DNA of 64,000 nucleotides, taken from NCBI GenBank assembly GCA_963840725.1, contig CAWIZY010000007.1, positions 100,494 through 164,493 on the forward strand, read 5' to 3'. Both the position numbers and the translations under genes were made by a program. Shown in pieces: positions 1 to 8,432 of the stretch; within the stretch, counting starts at the first letter, position 1; the number at the start of each line of letters is the position of its first letter. Source of the DNA: CAVWDU01 sp963840725 (GTDB taxonomy: Bacteria; Pseudomonadota; Gammaproteobacteria; Pseudomonadales; Halieaceae). The notes under the pieces were generated by a model. It was not told the DNA's origin. It searched no databases and saw nothing but the letters and a program-made list of their open reading frames with translations.

Positions 1-525
1 CCCACTCGCACCGGAGCGATCGACGTACTGCGACTTATGGGTGCTGATATCAGCTTGGGCAATGAACGGGAAGTGGGTGGCGAACCGGTCGCCGACCTTC
101 GGGTCCGTTTTGCACCCCTGCAGGGTATTGAGATACCGTTGGATCTCGTGCCCCTGGCCATTGACGAGTTTCCCGCGTTGTTTGTGGCTGCTGCCTGCGC
201 CGAAGGGCGCACCGTGCTGCGCGGCGCTGCCGAGCTGCGGGTAAAGGAGAGTGATCGTATCGCCGCAATGGCTGAAGGGCTCACCACCCTCGGAGTAGCC
301 TGTGAAGTACTCGAAGATGGCATTGTTATTCATGGAGGCGCGATGGGCGGCGGGGTCATCAATACCCACCATGACCATCGTATAGCCATGTCCTTTGCCA
401 TTGCGGCACTGCGTGCCGAGCGAGAGATTCACATTCTTGATTGTGATCATGTATCGACCTCTTTCCCCGGGTTTGACGCTCTTGCCAGAGGGTTGGGTCT
501 GCAGATTTCGGTGCAAACAGCCTGA
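1..525 (+). CDS. aroA: 3-phosphoshikimate 1-carboxyvinyltransferase (EPSP synthase), C-terminal part
   Basis: The enzyme joins shikimate-3-phosphate and phosphoenolpyruvate in the shikimate pathway in the cytoplasm. Only the last 174 codons are present. The frame is open from base 1 (PTRTGAIDVLRLMG), so the 5' part lies outside the window. Typical AroA C-terminal motifs are visible: NEREVGGEPVADLRVR, an AELRVKESDRI block and the HHDHRIAMSFAIAAL block that closes the active site. The stop codon overlaps the cmk start by one base (TGATG), so the two genes are probably translationally coupled. The aroA-cmk-rpsA order is common in gammaproteobacteria. Confidence 0.95.
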   Translation, partial: PTRTGAIDVLRLMGADISLGNEREVGGEPVADLRVRFAPLQGIEIPLDLVPLAIDEFPALFVAAACAEGRTVLRGAAELRVKESDRIAAMAEGLTTLGVACEVLEDGIVIHGGAMGGGVINTHHDHRIAMSFAIAALRAEREIHILDCDHVSTSFPGFDALARGLGLQISVQTA

Positions 526-1205
526 TGGAAGACGCCCCCGTGATTACGGTTGACGGGCCCTCAGGGGCAGGCAAGGGCACGATTTCGCACCGGCTTTCGG
601 CAACCCTGGATTGGCATTTTCTCGACAGTGGCGCGCTGTATCGGGTTACCGGACAGGCCTGCCTTCTGGAGGGGGTGTCCTGGACCGACGCGCCAGCAGT
701 CACAGCTATCGCTCGCCACCTCGAGGTCGATTTCAGAACCGCCGCGAGTGGCGAGGTGCATGTCAGCTATAAAGGACAGGACGTGAGCCGTGAAATCCGT
801 ACGGAGGAGGGCGGTCGAGGCGCGTCCACTGTTGCCGCCATCCCCAGTGTGCGAGAAGCGCTGCTGGCGCGGCAGAAAGAGTTCAGGCGCCCCCCCGGAC
901 TGGTGGCGGACGGCAGAGATATGGGCACAGTGGTTTTCCCCAATGCGGCGCTGAAACTGTTCCTCACGGCGAGCGCTGGTGAAAGAGCCCGGCGGCGCTA
1001 CCTTCAGTTGCTTGCAAAGGGAGAAAGTGTTAGTCTCCCGCGCCTTCTCGCGGACATCGAAGAACGGGATGAGCGTGATAGCAACCGAGCTGTCGCCCCG
1101 CTGGTTCCCGCGAGAGACGCTATCATCATAAACAGCACCACCGCATCGATTGATGAGGTGTTTCAGCAGGTGATGCAGGAAGTGCGCAAACAGGGTTTTG
1201 CTTAG
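525..1205 (+). CDS. cmk: Cytidylate kinase
   Basis: Phosphorylates CMP and dCMP using ATP. At 226 aa it has the normal family length. The P-loop GPSGAGKG lies at about residues 11-18. The DSGALYR segment (about 35-41) and the DGRDMGTVVFPNA segment (about 128-140) belong to the CMP-binding and core regions of the Cmk family. The start overlaps the aroA stop, which supports the chosen ATG. It is followed by a 170-base gap before rpsA. Confidence 0.96.
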   Translation: MEDAPVITVDGPSGAGKGTISHRLSATLDWHFLDSGALYRVTGQACLLEGVSWTDAPAVTAIARHLEVDFRTAASGEVHVSYKGQDVSREIRTEEGGRGASTVAAIPSVREALLARQKEFRRPPGLVADGRDMGTVVFPNAALKLFLTASAGERARRRYLQLLAKGESVSLPRLLADIEERDERDSNRAVAPLVPARDAIIINSTTASIDEVFQQVMQEVRKQGFA

Positions 1206-1375
1206 CACACCTGGATACTGCCGTACGATGAGAGCGAGTATAGAGTCTGTTTTCCCGCATCTGAATCCAGCACCGTGTGGGTAACAGTTAACCAGGGATG
1301 ACCCGGGCCTGCTGGAGGCGCGGCAGTCGGTGACCACAGGTTGCCGCCGTGATCATGATTAACAGGTAATGTGTA

Positions 1376-3052
1376 ATGAGCGAATCATTCGCCGAACTTT
1401 TTGAAGAAAGCTTGAAGACCGTCGATATGGAGCCCGGCTCAATTGTCACCGGGGTCGTTATCGACATTGACAACGAATGGGTAACCGTGCACGCGGGACT
1501 CAAGTCTGAGGGTGTGATTCCTCGCGCCCAGTTCCTGGATGCAGCGGGTGATTGTGACCTGAGCATCGGCGATGAAGTACAGGTAGCGCTGGAGACAGTT
1601 GAAGACGGTTTTGGCGAGACCAAGCTGTCGCGGGAAAAAGCCAAGCGCGCCGAGGCCTGGAAAGATCTTGAAGCGGCCTACGAGGCCGATGAAGTGGTCA
1701 CCGGTGTCATTAACGGCAAGGTCAAGGGTGGTTTCACCGTCGACATCAATACGATCCGCGCCTTTCTGCCCGGATCGCTGGTCGATGTGCGCCCGGTGCG
1801 CGAAACAGTGCACCTGGAAGGCAAGGAACTCGAATTCAAGGTTATCAAGCTCGATCAGAAGCGCAACAACGTGGTGGTTTCGCGTCGCGCAGTGATGGAG
1901 GCAGCGAATAGTGTCGAGCGGGACGCTCTGCTGGAGACGCTACAGGAGGGCATGTCAGTGCCCGGTATTGTGAAGAACCTCACCGATTATGGCGCCTTTG
2001 TTGATCTTGGCGGCATCGATGGTTTGCTGCACATTACTGATATGGCCTGGAAGCGGATCAAGCATCCGTCCGAGATCGTTGAAGTAGGGCAGGAGATAGA
2101 AGTCAAGATCCTCAAATTTGACCGGGAGCGCAATCGCGTTTCACTGGGTCTCAAGCAGTTGGGCGAGGATCCCTGGGTTGAGATCAAGAACCGCTATCCC
2201 GAGAACAGCCGGGTCAAGGCGCGTATTACTAATCTCACCGACTACGGATGCTTTGCAGAACTGGAAGAAGGTGTAGAAGGGCTGGTTCACGTATCTGAAA
2301 TGGACTGGACCAACAAGAATGTTCACCCCTCCAAAATCGTGCAGTTGGGCGACGAGGTAGAAGTGATGGTGTTGGATATCGACGAGGAGCGTCGCCGCAT
2401 CTCGCTGGGTATCAAGCAGTGCCAGCAAAACCCGTGGGATGCATTCGCTTCGCAGTACGCAAAGGGCGACAAGATCTCCGGCAATATCAAATCGATAACG
2501 GATTTTGGTATTTTCATCGGCCTCGAGGGCAACATAGACGGGCTGGTTCATTTGTCCGATATCAGCTGGAACGAGACGGGCGAAGAAGCCGTGCGCAGCT
2601 ACAAAAAGGGTGATGAAATTCAAACTGTTATTCTCTCCATCGATCCGGAGCGTGAGCGTATCTCTCTCGGCATCAAGCAACTGGAAGATGATCCCTTTGG
2701 CAATTATGTCGCCGAAAATGACCGTGGAACCATAGTCACGGGTGAGGTGATCGAAGTTGACGCCAAGTCTGTTCTGGTCAAACTGGCTGACGAAGTTGAG
2801 GGTGTCCTCAAGGCCTCCGACATCAGCCGCGACCGGGTGGAAGACGCGCGTAATTCTTTCAAGGTCGGCGATTCAGTCGAGGCCAAGATCATTTCAGTAG
2901 ATCGCAAGAACCGGGGTCTGGCTTTGTCGATCAAAGCCAAGGACTATGAAGACGAGCAGGAAGCTGTTAAGTCGCTGAAAGATCAGGAGACCGAAACAGC
3001 GTCGCCGGGTACGATTGGCGATTTGATCAAGGCGCAGATGAGCGAGAAGTAA
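1376..3052 (+). CDS. rpsA: 30S ribosomal protein S1
   Basis: Binds mRNA on the small ribosomal subunit and helps initiation on weak leaders. The 558 aa length matches the usual six-repeat form. Six S1 (OB-fold) repeats can be followed, with recurring signatures such as DYGAFVDLGGIDGLLHITDM, DYGCFAELEEGVEGLVHVSEM and DFGIFIGLEGNIDGLVHLSDI. The ATG at 1376 has only a weak purine-rich leader, which is normal for rpsA because it is autoregulated. An intrinsic terminator follows directly at about 3091-3124. Confidence 0.97.
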   Translation: MSESFAELFEESLKTVDMEPGSIVTGVVIDIDNEWVTVHAGLKSEGVIPRAQFLDAAGDCDLSIGDEVQVALETVEDGFGETKLSREKAKRAEAWKDLEAAYEADEVVTGVINGKVKGGFTVDINTIRAFLPGSLVDVRPVRETVHLEGKELEFKVIKLDQKRNNVVVSRRAVMEAANSVERDALLETLQEGMSVPGIVKNLTDYGAFVDLGGIDGLLHITDMAWKRIKHPSEIVEVGQEIEVKILKFDRERNRVSLGLKQLGEDPWVEIKNRYPENSRVKARITNLTDYGCFAELEEGVEGLVHVSEMDWTNKNVHPSKIVQLGDEVEVMVLDIDEERRRISLGIKQCQQNPWDAFASQYAKGDKISGNIKSITDFGIFIGLEGNIDGLVHLSDISWNETGEEAVRSYKKGDEIQTVILSIDPERERISLGIKQLEDDPFGNYVAENDRGTIVTGEVIEVDAKSVLVKLADEVEGVLKASDISRDRVEDARNSFKVGDSVEAKIISVDRKNRGLALSIKAKDYEDEQEAVKSLKDQETETASPGTIGDLIKAQMSEK

Positions 3053-3088
3053 GTAACCGTCTCGTAGACGTGCTACAAGCCAGACTCG

Positions 3089-3124
3089 CAAGGGCTCACT
3101 TAAGTGGGCCCTTTTTTTTCTTTT
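3089..3124 (+). terminator. Rho-independent terminator after rpsA
   Basis: The stem AGGGCTCAC / GTGGGCCCT with a TTAA loop is followed by a run of eight T and then a second T run. It lies 36 bases after the rpsA stop. Confidence 0.88.
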
Positions 3125-3175
3125 AAAAATAGGGACTTGCGCAAAGTTCTGAAGCCGTCCAGAATAAGCCGTCAC

Positions 3176-3191
3176 GAAAACAAAGGTTTTC
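3176..3191 (+). repeat. Small inverted repeat in the ihfB leader
   Basis: GAAAAC-AAAG-GTTTTC forms a 6-bp hairpin 23 bases before the ihfB start and upstream of its ribosome binding site. It could influence the leader of ihfB mRNA. No function is shown. Confidence 0.35.
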
Positions 3192-3213
3192 ATGAACCTT
3201 CGCAGGAGGCGTC

Positions 3214-3510
3214 ATGACCAAGAGCGAATTAATTGAAGCGATTGCGGCGCGTCAAACCCAGCTGTCCTCCAAGGATGTGGAGTTGGCGGTGAAAACGATT
3301 CTGGAACACATGTCCCAGGCCCTCTCAACAGGGGAGCGGATCGAAATCAGGGGTTTTGGCAGCTTCTCTCTGCACTACCGGGAACCCCGGCGCGGGCGCA
3401 ATCCCAAGACCGGCGATACTGTTGAACTGACCGGGAAATACGTCCCCCATTTCAAACCGGGCAAAGAATTGCGCGAGCGGGTCAACCTGGGCTTACAGAT
3501 GGGTCTTTGA
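3214..3510 (+). CDS. ihfB: Integration host factor subunit beta
   Basis: DNA-bending protein of the HU/IHF family that pairs with IHF-alpha. It is 98 aa, the normal length. The family signature is visible at GRNPKTGDTVELTGKYVPHF, including the proline that intercalates into DNA. A strong AGGAGG ribosome binding site at 3203-3208 fixes the ATG. The position after rpsA is conserved in gammaproteobacteria. IHF often assists sigma-54 promoters, which matters because two such promoters occur later in this window. Confidence 0.96.
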   Translation: MTKSELIEAIAARQTQLSSKDVELAVKTILEHMSQALSTGERIEIRGFGSFSLHYREPRRGRNPKTGDTVELTGKYVPHFKPGKELRERVNLGLQMGL

Positions 3511-3538
3511 TGCCGGGTGAAGGTGTTGGAGCACAGGC

Positions 3539-3838
3539 ATGAAATTTCTGAGTACGATCTTGTCCATCCTGGTGATAGCCGCCACCACCGGTGCGGGTGT
3601 TTTGTTCGCCTTGCAAAATAAGACCCCGGTACCACTGGACATGCTGGTCTATACGTTCGAGCCGAGGAGCATGGCCCTGTGGATTTTGGGTGCTTTTGCT
3701 ATCGGCGGTTTTTCAGGTCTCCTGATATCCTCTGGCATGGTGTTGCGAAAACGCACCGCTCTTGCAGTGAGCGACCGCCAGTTGAAACGCACTCGCGAGG
3801 AGTTGGAGCAACTGCGCAGCGGACCTGAGCGACGGTGA
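3539..3838 (+). CDS. lapA: Lipopolysaccharide assembly protein A (LapA/YciS, DUF1049)
   Basis: Small inner-membrane protein of 99 aa with two predicted membrane segments (about residues 4-24 and 42-64) and a charged C-terminal tail. The family partners LapB in coordinating lipopolysaccharide synthesis. The stop overlaps the lapB start (GTGAATG), so the genes are coupled. Confidence 0.88.
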   Translation: MKFLSTILSILVIAATTGAGVLFALQNKTPVPLDMLVYTFEPRSMALWILGAFAIGGFSGLLISSGMVLRKRTALAVSDRQLKRTREELEQLRSGPERR

Positions 3839-5025
3839 ATGACCTGCTCATTTTTGGGCTGTTATTTGTCGGCATTGCTACCGGTTGGTTGCTCGGCCGG
3901 CGCGGTGCACTGGAGGCGGTAATCGAGACGCAGCCGCCCAGCCAGTATTATCAGGGCCTGAATTACTTGCTCGACGGTCGTCATGATGGGGCCATGGACA
4001 GCTTTATTAATGATCTTGAGATCAACAGCGAGACACTGGACACCCATATAGCGCTGGGCAACCTGTTGCGAAAGCGGGGTGACGTGGATCGCGCCATCCG
4101 CATACATCAGAATCTCCTTGCCGGCAGCGAACTGCCGAACTCGCAGCTCCATCAGGCACATCTTGAGTTGGCTCGCGATTACATCAGCGCTGGCCTGCTG
4201 GATCGTGCGGAACAACTACTGATTGATCTGACCGGAGAGTCTCCGGCGCAGCACCGGGTCAGCCTGAGACACCTGCTGGATATCTATCACAGTGAACGCG
4301 ACTGGCCCCGGGCCATCGAAGTGGCAGGTGAGCTCGCTCGCCTTGAGTCGGCAAACGATGCTGATAAGTCCAGGCAGCCAGCGACATTGGTATTGGCGCA
4401 TTATCATTGTGAGCTGGCCCTGGAAAAACAGGCGGCTGGTGATACGGATGCAGCCAGGCATTTGTTGCGTCGCACTCTGGCCGCCGATCCGGGTTGCGCG
4501 CGGGCCTCGTTGATGCTCGGAGATCTGGAGATCGAAGCGGGTCGCTATGCCGCTGCAGAGAAGATCCTGCGCAATGTAAAGCGACAAGATCCGGGTTACG
4601 TCCCCGAGACTATCGGCCCTTTGCGTCGTTGCTACGGGGAACTGGGGCACGAAGGCAGGCTAAAGCCCTGGCTGCAGGAATGTATGGCGGAGCACCCGTC
4701 GGCGCCATTGGTGCTGGCCATTGCCGAGGACATGCAGCGCAACGATGGTGCGGCGTCGGCCGGAGATTTTCTCGCGGCGCAATTGGCGCAGCACCCCTCT
4801 ATACGGGGCATCGCCCAGCTGATCAGCCTGCAAGTGGGCGGCACCGACGGAAAAGCCAAGGCTGATCTGGAGCTCTTGCAGGCGCTGGTGGAGCGGCTGA
4901 TTGCCGAGCGACCCGCATACCGTTGCAGCCACTGCGGATTTTCCGGCCAGCGACTGCACTGGTGTTGCCCTGGATGTCAGTACTGGGGTACGGTCAAGGG
5001 TATTTGCGGCGCCCCTATAGATTAG
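3835..5025 (+). CDS. lapB: Lipopolysaccharide assembly protein B (LapB/YciM)
   Basis: A 396 aa inner-membrane-anchored TPR protein. In the known family it acts with FtsH to control LpxC turnover and lipopolysaccharide synthesis. An N-terminal membrane anchor (about residues 3-20) is followed by many TPR units. The C-terminal rubredoxin-like zinc site is clear: two C-x2-C pairs in YRCSHCGFSG and HWCCPGCQYWG. The start GTG at 3835 overlaps the lapA stop. Confidence 0.93.
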   Translation: MNDLLIFGLLFVGIATGWLLGRRGALEAVIETQPPSQYYQGLNYLLDGRHDGAMDSFINDLEINSETLDTHIALGNLLRKRGDVDRAIRIHQNLLAGSELPNSQLHQAHLELARDYISAGLLDRAEQLLIDLTGESPAQHRVSLRHLLDIYHSERDWPRAIEVAGELARLESANDADKSRQPATLVLAHYHCELALEKQAAGDTDAARHLLRRTLAADPGCARASLMLGDLEIEAGRYAAAEKILRNVKRQDPGYVPETIGPLRRCYGELGHEGRLKPWLQECMAEHPSAPLVLAIAEDMQRNDGAASAGDFLAAQLAQHPSIRGIAQLISLQVGGTDGKAKADLELLQALVERLIAERPAYRCSHCGFSGQRLHWCCPGCQYWGTVKGICGAPID

Positions 5026-5053
5026 TTTTCCGGTGTCAGGAGTTGCAACCCCC

Positions 5054-5755
5054 ATGGATTCACAGATCATCGTCGCTCTGGACTACCCCGCTGCAGACCC
5101 TGCGCTGCAGTTGGCACAGAGGCTGGATCCTGGCGCCTGCCGTCTCAAAGTAGGGAAGGAGCTGTTTACCCGCTGCGGCCCTGAGTTGGTAGAGAAGCTG
5201 CAGCAGGCAGGCTATGAGATTTTTCTGGACCTGAAGTATCACGACATCCCCAATACAGTCGCCGGTGCGGTGCGAGCAGCCGCAGATCTAGGCGTCTGGA
5301 TGGTCAATGTACATGCGGGCGGTGGCCGCCGTATGATGGAGGCGGCGGCGGAGGCCCTATCGGGCGTGACGCGCGCGCCCATTCTGCTTGCGGTTACGGT
5401 GCTTACCAGTTTGACTGATGCCGATTTGAAAGAGCTGGGCTATACGGAGAGCGCTGAAGAGCGGGTGCAGCTTTTAGCCAGTTTGGCGGCGGCGAGTGGG
5501 CTCGACGGAGTGGTGTGTTCTGCGGCTGAGGCGAAGGCTTTACGCGCGTCGCAGGGGCCTCAGTTTTGCCTGGTAACACCGGGCATAAGACTCGGCGGCG
5601 ATGCGGCTGGTGATCAGCGTCGTGTAGTAACTCCGGCGCAGGCGTTGGCCAATGGAGCCGACTATCTTGTTGTGGGGCGGTCCATCACCGCGGCGAAAGA
5701 TCCGCTGGCTGCACTGGCCAGAGTGCAGCAGGATATCGCCAATCATCTAGCCTAA
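5054..5755 (+). CDS. pyrF: Orotidine 5'-phosphate decarboxylase
   Basis: Last step of UMP synthesis. The catalytic DLKYHDIPNT segment (D-x-K-x-x-D) and the substrate loop ending in VTPGIR are visible. I chose the ATG at 5054 because CAGGAG lies just upstream. The frame is open back to a GTG at 5033, which would add seven residues. The usual (beta/alpha)8 barrel length of about 233 aa fits. It sits directly behind lapB, as in many relatives. Confidence 0.95.
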   Translation: MDSQIIVALDYPAADPALQLAQRLDPGACRLKVGKELFTRCGPELVEKLQQAGYEIFLDLKYHDIPNTVAGAVRAAADLGVWMVNVHAGGGRRMMEAAAEALSGVTRAPILLAVTVLTSLTDADLKELGYTESAEERVQLLASLAAASGLDGVVCSAAEAKALRASQGPQFCLVTPGIRLGGDAAGDQRRVVTPAQALANGADYLVVGRSITAAKDPLAALARVQQDIANHLA

Positions 5756-5885
5756 ACGGGCCCAGGCCCCGGCCGATAATAGATCAGATCCGTTCCGATT
5801 GCAGTTGTCTGCGTTGTTCGTTGCTAGACTTGTTTGCGATGCGGATGCTTGCAAGGACGCAGCGTCTTAATATGGAGATTTGATC

Positions 5886-6260
5886 ATGAAGAAACCCTAC
5901 CCTATTGCAGTTACAGTTGGATCGGCCAGGGCCGAACGCCAAGTACTCTCCCGTCAGTCTGTCGCTATCAGGGTCGCGATCCTGATCCTGATGATGGGAC
6001 TTGGTGCCAGCCTTGTCAGTTTGCCGGCCGGTGCCGAAGATGCGGCCCCCTCGTCGGTGGCTACAAGCATCAACATCAACACCGCCAGCGCCGAGGATCT
6101 GGCAGCGGGTCTCAATGGTATTGGCCTCACGCGGGCGCAGGATATTGTCCGTCATCGGGAAGCCTTTGGCCCGTTTGCCACCCTGGAAGAACTGACCGAG
6201 ATCAAAGGTATCGGCCAGGCAACAATCGATAAGAATCGCACAGTGATTACATTGGAATAA
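5886..6260 (+). CDS. ComEA-family helix-hairpin-helix protein
   Basis: A 124 aa protein with one hydrophobic N-terminal segment (about residues 26-48, ending near SLPAGAEDA) that may be a signal peptide or anchor. A ComEA-type helix-hairpin-helix domain follows (SININTASAEDL, then GLTRAQDIVRHRE and IKGIGQATIDK). Such proteins bind DNA in the periplasm during natural transformation, but many stand-alone copies have no proven role. The ATG at 5886 is preferred over an in-frame TTG at 5880. A terminator follows. Confidence 0.88.
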   Translation: MKKPYPIAVTVGSARAERQVLSRQSVAIRVAILILMMGLGASLVSLPAGAEDAAPSSVATSININTASAEDLAAGLNGIGLTRAQDIVRHREAFGPFATLEELTEIKGIGQATIDKNRTVITLE

Positions 6261-6281
6261 ACCCAGTGCATCCGTATCATG

Positions 6282-6304
6282 AAGGGCCTTAGGGCCCTTT
6301 TTTA
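6282..6304 (+). terminator. Rho-independent terminator after the ComEA-like gene
   Basis: A perfect 7-bp stem AAGGGCC / GGCCCTT with a TTAG loop runs into a T tract. Confidence 0.85.
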
Positions 6305-6422
6305 TGGGTCCGGTTGCCGGGCTCTAGCCACTTCCCTGGTCTTGCTTGAGGGACATTGGGGGTGAGTTTGGGAGGCAATTTCAGGCCAGCCGGTGGGCAC
6401 GGCGCGAGAGTAGGCGGCAAGG

Positions 6423-7370
6423 GTGAAGTATCTGATAACCGGAGCAAGTGGGTTTATAGGGCGTGAGCTGATGCGTGCGCTCTCCGCTCGCGGCGCTTCT
6501 TTATTGGCTATAAGTCGGCGAGCCGGGGAGTCGCTACCGGGTGTGCAATGGTTTATCGTCGATCTCAGCCAAGAGTCAGTCCCGGAGTCCCTGCTGCAAG
6601 GCGTGGATGTCGTTTTCCACCTTGCGGGTGTGGCGCATCGGCAGGGTGGCGGCGATGATTATCGCCGTGTCAATTATCAGGCAACTCTGGACCTTGCTTC
6701 CGCTGCGGCCCGCGCAGGCGTGAGCAGCTTTGTATTTGTCAGCAGTGTTAAAGCGATGGGCCCGCCGAACGATTGCTCGCCGCGTCGCGAGCTGGATTGC
6801 TTTCCTCCCACCGATGAATACGGCCATTCCAAGTGGCAAGCCGAGCGGGCGTTACGCAGCGCTTACGCCGAGTCATCTATGGGTGTGGTGATCCTGCGGC
6901 CCGCGCTGGTATACGGCAGTGGGGCCAAAGGTAACCTTGCGGTTCTTGCGATGGCGGTACGCTATGGTCTGCCGCGGCCTCCTGAATCAGGCGGGCGTTC
7001 GATGATATCGTTGCCGGATCTGGTGAGTTTGCTTTGCATCCTGGCGGACAGCCCGGTGAAGACTTTGCAGACCTGGATTGTCTGCGACGGGGAAAGCTAC
7101 AGTTTTCGGCGGATTCACGATTCCTTGCGAGTGACGCAGGGGCTGGGTCCGGCTGCAGACTGGTGGCCGTTGTGGATGTGGCGATTCGCGGCCGCTGGCC
7201 TGGATTTACGTCGCAGAGGTGGGGGCTCCAGAGAGCGTGAGTCGAGCTTCGATACATTGTTTGGCTGTGAACATTACAGCAACGGGGCGCTGCTTGAGGC
7301 GTTATCCTGGCGGCCCCAATGGAAAATTGAGGATCTGGCTGAGCGGCTCGGTCCGGGCTCATTGTCTTGA
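6423..7370 (+). CDS. NAD-dependent epimerase/dehydratase (WbpV-like, extended SDR)
   Basis: Probably modifies a nucleotide sugar for O-antigen or exopolysaccharide synthesis. The Rossmann motif GASGFIG lies at residues 7-13, and the catalytic Y-x3-K (YGHSK) is near residue 139. The start is GTG at 6423. The next gene begins with TTG overlapping its stop (TTGA). The order epimerase, MraY-like transferase, WbpM-like dehydratase matches wbpV-wbpL-wbpM of Pseudomonas aeruginosa O6. The exact substrate cannot be read from sequence. Confidence 0.85.
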   Translation: MKYLITGASGFIGRELMRALSARGASLLAISRRAGESLPGVQWFIVDLSQESVPESLLQGVDVVFHLAGVAHRQGGGDDYRRVNYQATLDLASAAARAGVSSFVFVSSVKAMGPPNDCSPRRELDCFPPTDEYGHSKWQAERALRSAYAESSMGVVILRPALVYGSGAKGNLAVLAMAVRYGLPRPPESGGRSMISLPDLVSLLCILADSPVKTLQTWIVCDGESYSFRRIHDSLRVTQGLGPAADWWPLWMWRFAAAGLDLRRRGGGSRERESSFDTLFGCEHYSNGALLEALSWRPQWKIEDLAERLGPGSLS

Positions 7371-8362
7371 ACTCTGCGATCCTGCTTCTGGTCACCCTGG
7401 CCCTGTCTGTGCTTTTTTGTGGCCTTTATAGACGCCTTGCCCTTCGTTGGCAGTTTCTGGATCGTCCCAATGATCGCTCTTCCCACAGCCAACCGACACC
7501 CCACGGCGGCGGTGTACCGATGCTTTTCGCGTTTTGTGCGGGCATTCTCATGGCTTTTTACTCGGGTGTGCCGATTGGCACGTCCTACCAGGTGGTGCTG
7601 CTCGTTGCCCTGGTATTGATGGTTATAGGGGTTCTGGACGACCTCTGGCATTTGCCCGTGCTGCTGCGTTTTACTCTCTATGGTCTCTGTGCGCTGCTCA
7701 CGGTCAGCATACTGTGGGTCCCCCTGTTCCCGGTGCTCGAGGTACGGCACTACTTCCTGCTTGCGACGGCGGCCATCGCCCTGCTGTGGCTGATGAACCT
7801 GTTTAATTTCATGGACGGCATAGATGGCCTTGCTGGGCTGCAGGGCGTTTTCGCCTGTGCTGCAGCAGCGCTACTCAGTGGATGGATAAATGGCAGTCAG
7901 CCCTTTGCGCTGATCTGTATGCTGCTGGCTATGGCTCTATCGGGATTTTTGTTCTGGAACTGGCCCCCTGCACGTCTGTTTATGGGGGACGCGGGCAGCG
8001 TTCCTATCGGCTTTCTGTTGGGCGCGCTGGCCTTACTCGGCGCAGCGGATGGGCTGCTCCCGCTGGCTTGCTGGCTCATTCTGCTGGCGCCGTTTATCAC
8101 AGATGCAACGTATACCCTGATCTGGCGGGCAGCCACCGGGCAGCCCTTCATTCGGCCACATCGGCTACACGCCTACCAGCGGTTAAGCCGTCTTTGGCGT
8201 GGACATCTTTCCGTCGATCTGCTGTTGCTCGCCATAGGATTGTTCTGGCTACTTCCTCTCGCCAGCCTGGTGCTGTTTTACCCGAGTTACGAGCTTATAT
8301 TGGTAATTTTGGCATATTTTCCTCTGCTCTGTGGCATGGTGGTTGCAGCCAAAATCGCGTAG
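7367..8362 (+). CDS. Undecaprenyl-phosphate sugar-1-phosphate transferase, WbpL/WecA family
   Basis: Polytopic inner-membrane enzyme (331 aa, about 10 membrane segments) that loads the first sugar phosphate onto undecaprenyl phosphate. Family motifs are present: DRPNDRSSH and HGGGVP near the N-terminus, NFMDGIDGLAG (magnesium site), LFMGDAGS and RPHRLHAYQRL. The start is TTG at 7367, overlapping the upstream stop. Together with its neighbours it would initiate an O-antigen-type repeat unit. Confidence 0.9.
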   Translation: MNSAILLLVTLALSVLFCGLYRRLALRWQFLDRPNDRSSHSQPTPHGGGVPMLFAFCAGILMAFYSGVPIGTSYQVVLLVALVLMVIGVLDDLWHLPVLLRFTLYGLCALLTVSILWVPLFPVLEVRHYFLLATAAIALLWLMNLFNFMDGIDGLAGLQGVFACAAAALLSGWINGSQPFALICMLLAMALSGFLFWNWPPARLFMGDAGSVPIGFLLGALALLGAADGLLPLACWLILLAPFITDATYTLIWRAATGQPFIRPHRLHAYQRLSRLWRGHLSVDLLLLAIGLFWLLPLASLVLFYPSYELILVILAYFPLLCGMVVAAKIA

Positions 8363-8432
8363 TATCAACTGCTTATAGGCACCGCTGAACAAGTTTCTTA
8401 AGAGCGGGAGCGGGCCAGGATCAGGGGATAGA

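Noticed and set aside
561..1337. 258-codon minus-strand frame across cmk
   Set aside because: Antisense to cmk, whose P-loop and length are clear.
3140..3170. Possible sigma-70 promoter for ihfB (TTGCGC, 17-base spacer, CAGAAT)
   Set aside because: Both boxes are weak, so it is not listed as a feature.
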